From NCBI GenBank assembly GCA_031213475.1, contig JARUPZ010000027.1:5650132-5714131 (forward strand): a DNA stretch of 64,000 nucleotides, given 5' to 3'. The notes below the pieces were generated by a model. It saw only the letters and a list, made by a program, of their open reading frames with translations. It ran no database searches and had not been told where the DNA came from. The DNA comes from Nereocystis luetkeana (Eukaryota; Sar; Phaeophyceae; Laminariales; Laminariaceae). Both the position numbers and the translations under genes were made by a program. Of this stretch, positions 55,629 to 64,000 are shown in pieces; position 1 is the stretch's first letter; each line of letters begins with the position of its first letter.

Positions 55629-57738
55629 CAAGTACTGATATATACCAGGTATACCGTGACTGCAGTAGTAGTTAGTTCAAGCTCGTATCATCTGAACTAT
55701 TAATAGTAGTAGATGGAAAGGGTTCCAGGGAATAGTCTGAAAAAATGTTTCAAATAATGCATACCAGGTACCAGGTATGTTTTTCGAGGCTACCCTGGGC
55801 TGGGCAGACGATCGGTCGAATACCTATTATATAGTGAGGGTAGCCGTAATACAACATTCCCCCCCCCCTCGGAACGTCAGAACCTTTGGGAGGCATACCT
55901 TTTGTTTGGCGGATCTCGGTGTACGGTCGAACGTGCCTATCATCTACCAGGTACCAGGTATCACACAACACGCCCAACCCTCCCCCCCAAAAAACTCGTT
56001 TCAATTCCGATGAATAGGGACTGGGGACCCAAGGACATGGTGCTATGACTATGATAATAGGACAAGCGCGCAAGCGTTTCTTCCGTAAAAACGAAAATCG
56101 TTCGACATGTCCTGCCGTCGACGCCAAATGTGAACGCGCTGCCGACTGAGGACTCCAGTCGCAGCGATATATATATATGGATGTAAGTTACCCAGTCCAG
56201 GGTAACCTTGTAACACTCGACACGCCGGCCACGCCTACGCTTCTAAACCTCCACATTGTCATTCAAAGACATATTATTAATATACGCATAATATGTACCA
56301 GGTACCAGATATCATTAAATATCCGAATCATCGTGTTTCAACACCTGCGGCCGTCCATTCTCCGTCCGTTCGTGAATATGATAAACGGAAAGGAAGTCAG
56401 AAAGCAACGCGAGGAACCAGTTGAGGCTTTTCTGTGCGATGAATGACAATCAATCGACATGAGATCGTGAAATCTTCAAGTCTTCCACCATGTGGTCACA
56501 AAATAGAAAATAGGGATATGCGCCGACAATGCGTTGCTACCACCCTTTACCACCTCTTTTTCTTCTTAATAAATCTCCTGGTTGGAGGTGTCCACCAACA
56601 ACGCTTATTTCCTCCTCAAAGAACGTGGGCACATGACAGAAGAAGACCTCTCTCTAAACCCAACAAACTACACAGCAGGACACAAAAGACAAGCGTCTAA
56701 CTTCACCAGAAGAGCATAGAGCTACTATTAATACTTCACAACAGAGCTATCCCTGCACCAAAGGGCAGCTAGCTGCACTTTACTCAACTTCGATTGCACC
56801 AAGCTCTACTCGCAGACTGATCGCGTCAGTCCCTGAATGAGAGCAGATATGAATGCCTTGCTCAGGCACATGAGCCCTTGTGATTTCTAACCAATCACGG
56901 GGCAGGCATGGGAGGGGGGTGGGGGGGGGTTCCAGCAGAACGAAAAATGCTGCAACACAAAACTTCAACAGGGGGGGGGGGGGCACATTGTCGAGAAACA
57001 TAGTCCAAAAGCCTTTAGTCCTCATCCGATAATTTCGTAAATTCCTACAACAAACGGTTGGCTCGGCCGCAAAAACGTAAAAATGCCAGAGACAAGACCA
57101 GAACTCCAAACCAATAGCTCAGACAAAACCAGGACTCCAAACCAATAGCTCAAGAACAGACACAAAAGCAAACAACACAACGCAAAATAGCCACCCACCC
57201 CCGCGAGGAGACCAGTGACATGTACCAGTGTGCAGCAAGGGCAGGCCACATCGTGATCAAATGTTTGCGCTGCTACAGCAGCAGTAATAGTGGCGACTGC
57301 GTGCTTTGCCGCGCCGCAAACACCCACGATACCTAACGTCCAACGGGATCACACCGGGACGAGAGAGGTATATAACGCGGACACGCCTCTGGGTCAACTA
57401 CAGCTCCAGCGACAAAAAAAACGCTCATAGCCGCGACGGCTACTACTAGTACTCCTACCGTGTGATAATAGTTCGTAAAACGCGCCGACTTCAAAGTACC
57501 ACTATAGAGCAGTCGTCGTATCGGAGCCGGTGCCGGTGCGGGTTCACCCGCGATACCGGTTCAGGAGGCGCAGCTACGGCCTCCAGGTGACGACGTCCCC
57601 CGTTCCCCCCTTCCCCCCAGTGCAACCAAAATCATAAGGTTGGCCCTCCCCTCCCAGCTTCGGCCGTCAAATACCACCACCTCTCCCCCTCCGACACCAC
57701 TTGCGCCATCACCGGGCGACGAGCATACACGTCACCCA

Positions 57739-59068
57739 TCAAAATCCGGAAACTCCGGGGGAGTAAAAACTTGCGTCCCCTCCTTGCACCCGTTCGGCCG
57801 CAACCCAGTTTGAGAGTCTCCGCCGCGGCGTGCCGCCTCCACCGCCGCCTGCAGCGTAGCCAGCGCTGCCGTCATCTTCTTCCCCCCCCCCCTTCCCGCT
57901 GTTCCGCCGCCATTCCCGCCCCATCAAGGATGGAGAAGGAGTTTCATTCGAAAAAACGGCTGCGGCGTCCCTCCCCAGGGGACTGCAACTAGCACACCGG
58001 TGGGTCCAGCCACCGCGGTCGATTCGTCTACCTCCTCCTCCTCCCCCCCCCCCTTCCCATTGATCTCGCCCCCGGTGGGGCCCTAGCACACACCGGCGGA
58101 AGAGCTTGAAGAAACAGTTGCAGACCAGAACCACCAGGCAGAATAGGCTTGTGAACCACGCCATCGAGCTCAGCAGCATCCGGTTCTCTACCTCCAACAC
58201 CTTCGCCTGTTGCATAAAAACATATAAAACATGGCGTGTACGTGAGCAGCAAGAAACATACAGTAGTTTCGAGAACGAACAGGCGAGCGGGGCGGGGGTT
58301 GGGTAAGGCCGTGAGCGATACGGCCATGCGCGGCAGGTAAAAGGATGTGTGTGGGTCGTAGCATATAATTGTCTCAAGCCAGCAAGCATCTCCCCCAGAG
58401 AGAGAAAGAGAGAGATAGGAAGAAAAACACAAAACAACGGCAACAGTCAGGACGACGACAACGAAACCAACAACATCAACAACAACAAAAACAACAACAA
58501 AAACAACAACAGCCAACCACCATGGAGTCATTTGGTATCGCCGTTACCTGAAGCTCCTGAAACGCCGGCCACTGGTCCCCGATTTGCACCAAGTGGGCCG
58601 CCTGCGCGCTGAGCAGCTCTGAACGAGACGCGCGCGCCCTCTCCTGCTCCCGGAGCATCTGCGCGATTACTTCCTGGTAGCAGATGTGCACGTCGTCTGG
58701 ATGGGAGGAGTGAAGTGGGGCGGGGTGGGGGGGGTCGGGAGAGAACATCGCTCAATTAATAACTGTTGCTGGCAAGCGTCTTATCTCGTATTATTTTATT
58801 TCATCGCGGCGTGCTTCCACTCGCGGCGCAAACTATACATCATTGAAAGATAATTATGACAAAGAGAACAAGTCATCGCCTGCAAATGCTCCCGGAAAAG
58901 GTAGAACGGCACGGTTGTCGGACCTGCTTGCGCTGCGCTGTGCCGGGGGGAAAACACGCACGAGGCGAGGCTTACTGTACTCGCATGGTACGACAATTAC
59001 GGAACGCGAGAGGTACGTGCGGGAGGCGCCCCTGATCTGCCCCAGACGTGCCAGACGTGCACGGCAAT

Positions 59069-59114
<46 letters not shown>

Positions 59115-62100
59115 TCTCGCGCCACCGCCACTGCCACCGCGGGGGACACCGCAACACACCTATGTACAGGCTGAACAAGCTCTGGTTGATCTCCAGCGTC
59201 TTGATCTTGTTCATGAGCGTCTTGAAGATGCTCTCGTACTGCCCGCCGATGGCCACGCCCCCCCCCGGCGCCTGCTGCGTCTGTTGCGTTCGCGTCAGCA
59301 CCTCGTCCCGGAAATCGGCGAAACTTAGCCTGTCCATGCAAGCCGCCACCAGTGACACCTCGTCCGCGCCCGCGTCAACGTATGCGTGCGCCTCCTCGGC
59401 ATGCCACGCGCCCTCCGTGGAACCAGCGTACGCCCCCCCCTGGTCACCTGGCGGGACTCCGCCGTGCGACGATAAATCAGCTCCCGTTCCCGAAACGACC
59501 GCTACCTGGGGCACGCTGGCCGTCCCCGCCCCCGCCCCCGCCCCCGCTCCATCAACTTCCAGCGTCCACTCCGCGTGCTGGAGGCGGTCGTTCACGCCTG
59601 CAGCGTCCTGGAATGCTGATCCGGCGCCCTCCGTTGTCTCCGTGCCTTCGCCCCCCTGGGGAAGACCTGCGATGAACTCTGGCCGATCACCGCTCTCCAA
59701 ATCCCCCCCTGCGCCCGCGTGCGCGCGCCCTCCTCCCGCGGCGGGGGGCTCGGACCTAGAGGCGGGCACACTCTCTGCTTCCGCCTTCGAACCGACCGAC
59801 GGCGCGTCGCTGTTCGCCACGCCCTCGCCGTGACCTGCTTGTGGTGGTCGTCCCGGCGCAAACCCTCCCCGGGTGTCGCCGCCGCTTCCTTCGTACGGGC
59901 CGTCCGTGGTGCTCCCCTCGCGCGCCTCTCCGTCTCTTGCCGCGCTTGCGCCCGTCGAATGAGCCGCGCCCCCCGTGGCACCACCAACAGGGTCGCCCGC
60001 TGCGGGATCAGACGGTAGTCGACCCTGACTCTCAGAGCTGTCTCCATCGTAGTGCCCGGTCGCGGGGAGGCGCGGGGATCCGCCGCCTGCGGCGGCGGCA
60101 CCAGCCGCTGTGGCTCCCTCCTCCACCGCGCACCCCGTCGTGCCTACATTGGCGCCTAACCGAACATCGGCGCCACTCCCAATGGCGCCGTCGCCACCCA
60201 TGCCGCTTCCGGCATCAGGTGAGGCAGCCGGCGGCGGCGTGGCAACTCCGGCGCCCGCTTGCCCCTCCGCGGCACTGCCCGGCGGTGCGGTACTCCCGCC
60301 AGGCTCGCCTGAGCCGGCAACAGCCCCCGATGGACTTTTGCCGGCGTCGGCGTCCTTTGGCTTGGTCCCTTCCCCCCTGTGTACCACTTTCGAGAACGCC
60401 TCCATCGTGCTGTGAATGATACCCTTGCGCGGCGGAGCCTCCTCCTTCTGCTTTTCCCCCGCCCCCCCATCTGCAGGTACGTCAGCCGAACCGACTCCTT
60501 CAGCCACTCCGCTTTCACCGATACCATTGGGCGCCTCGCTCCCATCTACGTCGGCCAAGCCTTGCCCGGCCTGGTGTCCAACGTTCCCGTTTCCGGTAGG
60601 ACCGCCAGCCGAAAACGCCGCGTCGGGTTTTTGCTGCCCGCTTGCCATTCCCTCCACCCCCCCCCCCCGCCCACCTCCCGAACCAGCAACCTCGCCCCCC
60701 CCTATCGGGTGGCCGAGGCCATCAGCGCCTTGTCCTATTCTGCCGCCACCACCTACCTCCCCAGCCGCCACAGCCCCCCCTTCTCCACCTGCAGTATACG
60801 TCGGCTTCCCCGCGTCAGCCTCTCCTCCCATGGTGGGCATATCCACTTCAAAGGTGTTGGAACCCCCACCACCGGCCGCCGCTGCCACTACCGTCCCGCC
60901 CCCGCCGCCTACCCTGTCTGTCAACACCTCCCCAGGGCACGAACCGTCCGTTCCGGTGGGCCCGGTGCACGTCGTCGACGCGGGCACCACCATCTCGGTG
61001 GGGACGCCTCGGACGATGTCTTCGACCGTCGCGGTCCCTGCGCCCGCGCCGCCGCCGCCGGTGCCGCCGCCGCCGCCGACACCGTTACCGTTGCCACCGA
61101 TCGGTCGCTTGTCACCCGGCGGCACCATGGCCGCCGACGCGGCGTGCGGTCTGTGCTCGATGCCGCCGTCGCTTGAAGGAGGTGTCGATGCTGGTGCCGA
61201 CTCCACTGGAGCGGAGTGTGGCGTCCGGACTCCGGGTGTCGCGGCAGCGGGATGACCGCCATTAGCACCGGATGCGCCGCCGGCGCCGACACCGTGGTGA
61301 GAAACGCTTCCATTGATGCTGCCAATGCCGGTCGCCGAAGGCTTGGGGTCCTTCTTCTTGATGTAGTCTTGGACCTCCCGGAGGTCGGCCGAGCTCTGTT
61401 GCAAGTCGTCATGGAAACTCTCTAGCATGGTGGTCCCGTGCACCTTCACCTGGCTCACGGTGCAGTAGAACTCGTCGCCATAGTGCGAAAGGAACTTGAA
61501 CTTGAGGTACCTGTGAGGTGGGGTGCGGGGGAGCGATCGCGGTCAACAAAATCATCTTCGTGCGGGGATAACGTTAACTCCGCACACGGGGGGTGACCGC
61601 ATCACGTAGTGTGTATGTACATCGTAAGGCACATAGCAAACCCATTGCCGTCTCTGGAAGTGGCCACACCAGAGAAGAAACGAATTCATTGCCGCTGCCA
61701 TCCATAATGCAGGAAAAATCGCCTTAATACGTAGCGGTTCTTAGTAGGATGCAGCTCACCCTTCATGCGCCTCACGACGGTTCGCGCTTGGTGCGAGCAA
61801 TGTCTACCGGATCGGTGAAAACCCGACGCGCTCCGTCCCGGCATTGTAGGGATGCGAGGGTCTATGGCAATACGACTACGGCGATGCATGATATCGAGTA
61901 CATCTCTCCTATCGAGTACCCCCCCCCCCCCCCCCCCCCTTCCCTCACGAGAACGCCCGCAGTATCTCTCGGGTGCGGGACAAAAACAAAAAATGAAACA
62001 CTTCTGCTACTCGTACTGGCTTCGCACATGCCGCAAACGTGTAAATATACACACCATTGTTACGTGAAAAGAAGCTAGCGCGTGTAGTGAATGAAGGCCC

Positions 62101-64000
62101 TCGTGAGGGAGCGTCCGCTATACTCCGGATTGTCGCAATACCTTCAATAACGTCAATTCAACAGTAGAAAACCGCACTCCCCACTCGACCAATTGTCCGT
62201 GTCGTCCGGTTCTTTCGCGATCGCGTCAAATAAAGCCACGCCGGGGTAGAGTTTTGTAGACACGTAGACATACCTGGCGAACGCCGGATCAGGCAGGTCG
62301 AACGTCTGCTCTCCTTGCACAAACTTGGCCGTGAACGTGCCTAGGTCTAGCCACTCGTTCACAGGGTACGATGGGCTTGCGAGGACCTGTCATTTTTCGG
62401 AGATGCACAATCGTAATTGATTACGAGTATACATGTGGAACGTACACGTATACACGTACCAGGTGTATTGCTGTCATGCTATTATGCTGTTTTTAAATGC
62501 CGGTAGTGCCGTATGATACAAGTACTTGCACCGCCGCCGTGAAGAGCAACAGCACCACTTACGGCAGTGCTGCTGCAGCAGCTGCTGGTGTCTACTGCTG
62601 CTGCTGTAGCCCTCCCCCCCCCGACAGAACACTACTCGGATGCATGATAACTGAAAAAGTGGTGTTGTGGTCGTCTGTGTATCGATCGGGGACACGGAAG
62701 AGGCAAGAGGACGCTTGCCGTTGCACAGGGAAGCCAAAAAAAAAAGCCGGTAATGGTATTAATAGTAGACAATCTGAAAAAGCATTTAGGTAAAATCCTT
62801 TTCAACACCGGGACGGACATGGCACTACAGTAGTAATACATTCATACGACACGGCCGCCGTGTGACTGCAGTACGTACCACTTCTACTGCTGCTGTTACG
62901 GGTAGTTACGGCAGGCAATTCTCCGATGGAAATGCAAATACCAAGTTAAAAGTAAGACGACGAGCATATTGCGTACCTGGTACAAAGTATCATATGTACC
63001 ATACATACGAGCACTATAGTCTTTTTAGACTACCTGGTACGATATACTTGGTACAGCAGTACCAGGTACGCGTTTTTTTTTTCTTATAAAAAACCTCATT
63101 TTAGCACTCGTCCCTGCGAATCGATGCGAGCCGGACGAGGCCACCACTGGCAGAGTCGGGAGGGGCGAGCAAGGTGAGGCACCTCCAGCAAATAGCGCAC
63201 CAAGAGGTGGACCTTATCTCAAGTTTGGTCGGTTTCGGCTCGAAACCTATTACACAATCGATTTTCAAGCTCTAAGCGACCACCGGTACAGTAGTAATGG
63301 CCCCTCTATACAACAGCAGTAGTGCCGGTATGCGCCAGCCAACAATACCGGCACGTAGCGTCAACCTACAGCAGTACTCCGCACACTGCCTCACTGGTTG
63401 ATGTAATCTGTGCCAAGCGAATTCACCTCGTATGATGTAAGCGGGCAGCCGGCACTACTCGTACTCAACCGGCACTATAGAGGGGCTACTACTGCTGTAC
63501 TGGTAGACTTTCATCACTGCTCTGTACGTCTATATACAGAAGCGTACAGCAGTCAGCAGGTGACCTGAAGGACCCGATGCTGCAGTAGACCACGAGGCGA
63601 ACGTCAGCACGAGTACGCAGTACGATTGTAGAGCATAATGTAGGAGAACGACGAACGGGAATCATGTTAGTTGAGCAAAAAAAGCTCAGCCAGGTTACCA
63701 AAGGTATACCTGGTACTATTAATAGTTCACGCGAGCGCGCAAGCACACACACCTGAAAGTCTTTCACGAGAGAAGAGTATTTTTCGTGGCTGCTGATCCG
63801 TATGGTGCGCACCATGATGTCCTCCGACAGGCCTAGCACAGCCCACTGCTTGTCCTCGCACGGTGAGATGGCGTACTTGTCCCTGCTGTTCACTAGGAGG
63901 TTTGACATGCCCTTCGAGGCCGGCGAGCTCTCGAGCATCACCGCCCCCGAGTCTCGGCTTGCGTAGTTCTGGAGCGTGTGCTGGCGCTGGGCAGAGGCGC
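57739..64000 (-). CDS. Mid-SUN-domain membrane protein (SLP1/SUCO type), 5' part outside the window
   Basis: Exons: beyond 64000 to 63753, 62386-62274, 61510-59160, 58696-58548 and 58206-57739, giving at least 1108 residues with all phases matching. The SUN domain covers the first three exons: NYASRDSGAVMLESSPASKG, NSRDKYAISPCEDKQWAVLG, EWLDLGTFTAK and YLKFKFLSHYGDEFYCTVSQ. A roughly 650-residue Gly/Ala/Pro-rich insert follows, then YESIFKTLMNKIKTLEINQS, a block typical of SLP1/SUCO proteins. A coiled-coil exon comes next (EVIAQMLREQERARASRSEL), then a transmembrane helix (FTSLFCLVVLVCNCFFKLF) and a Gly-rich tail. Mid-SUN proteins sit in the ER and nuclear envelope. The first residues, signal peptide and true start are not visible. 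Confidence 0.9.
59061..59112 (+). repeat. CAG repeat next to a SUN-gene splice donor
   Basis: About 17 uninterrupted CAG units (CTG on the sense strand) start about 50 bp into the intron after the exon ending at 59160. Read through in the exon frame it would give poly-Leu, but the exon clearly ends at TACATAG|GTGTGT. Confidence 0.9.
61590..61939 (+). repeat. R1 repeat, 5'-truncated copy with a long poly(C) end
   Basis: It starts near the ATCACGTAGTG block, passes GCAGCTCACCCTTCATGCG and CGTCCCGGCATTGTAGGG, and ends CTCCTATCGAGTAC plus C20 (61920-61939). A short internal deletion after CTTCATGCG is visible compared with the 32026 copy. It lies in the SUN-gene intron between exons 62386-62274 and 61510-59160. 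Confidence 0.78.

Larger units (their letters stand above)
53692..57738. other. Spacer between WDR44-like and SUN-domain genes
   Basis: No gene is supported. The left part is the 5' flank of the minus-strand WDR44-like gene. It holds two SINE family 1 copies, a (TAG)n run at 55557-55628, several ACCAGGTA words (55645, 55760, 55947, 56298), G runs at 56915 and 56972, and a 30-bp direct duplication of GACTCCAAACCAATAGCTCA-type sequence at about 57096-57155. A minus frame across that duplication (57022-57327) looks hydrophobic but has no splice or family support. Confidence 0.45.

Noticed and set aside
57022..57327. Membrane-protein ORF on the minus strand
   Set aside because: Its hydrophobic stretch comes from a 30-bp direct duplication, and there is no splice-site or family support.
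59048..61265. Several long plus-strand frames (up to 279 codons)
   Set aside because: All are antisense to the Gly/Ala-rich insert of the SUN-domain protein and have Pro/Arg-rich content without domains.

Overview
This is a nuclear window from a eukaryote with introns, almost certainly a photosynthetic stramenopile and most likely a brown alga or close relative. The best taxonomic marker is an aureochrome, a bZIP transcription factor with a C-terminal LOV blue-light sensor, a family known from ochrophytes. Introns are long (up to about 4.8 kb), and coding exons carry Gly/Ala/Ser/Pro-rich expansions. The DNA between exons is crowded with homopolymers, microsatellites and small dispersed repeats. 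No bacterial, organellar, CRISPR or operon structure is visible.

Four host genes can be reconstructed by joining exons at splice sites. (1) An aureochrome on the minus strand, 25044 to 17946, six exons including an 18-nt microexon inside the LOV domain. (2) SF3A2, the U2 snRNP splicing factor 3A subunit 2, on the plus strand, 34007 to 41770, four exons. Its first exon encodes an N-terminal ubiquitin-like domain ending in Arg-Gly-Gly directly before the canonical SF3A2 start. (3) A WDR44-like WD40 protein on the minus strand, 53691 to 44176, about six exons. (4) A mid-SUN-domain membrane protein of the SLP1/SUCO type on the minus strand, from beyond the right edge to 57739, five exons visible and the 5' end missing.

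Layout: 1-2578 has no recognisable gene. 2579-5270 is the remnant of a tyrosine-recombinase retroelement with split direct repeats (A1 - recombinase - B1 A2 B2), as in Ngaro/PAT-type DIRS elements. 5270-17945 is gene-poor and holds a perfect 68-bp palindrome made of tRNA-like D-arms, a decayed ORF, a CATGG-rich repeat, a SINE and long low-complexity tracts. 17946-25044 is the aureochrome. 25045-34006 is repeat-rich spacer with MITEs, SINEs and short dispersed repeats. 34007-41770 is SF3A2, whose first intron carries MITEs and one unexplained ORF. 44176-53691 is the WDR44-like gene, whose last intron is packed with a poly(C)-ended repeat. 53692-57738 is spacer with two opposed SINEs. 57739-64000 is the SUN-domain gene.

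The genes are unrelated housekeeping or regulatory loci (light-regulated transcription, splicing, Rab11-type membrane recycling, ER/nuclear-envelope membrane) and do not form a pathway. The most novel items are the ubiquitin-like/SF3A2 fusion, the dispersed repeat family ending in poly(C) that also sits inside the poly(C) tract of a SINE, the split-repeat recombinase element, and the aureochrome microexon behind a GC splice donor.
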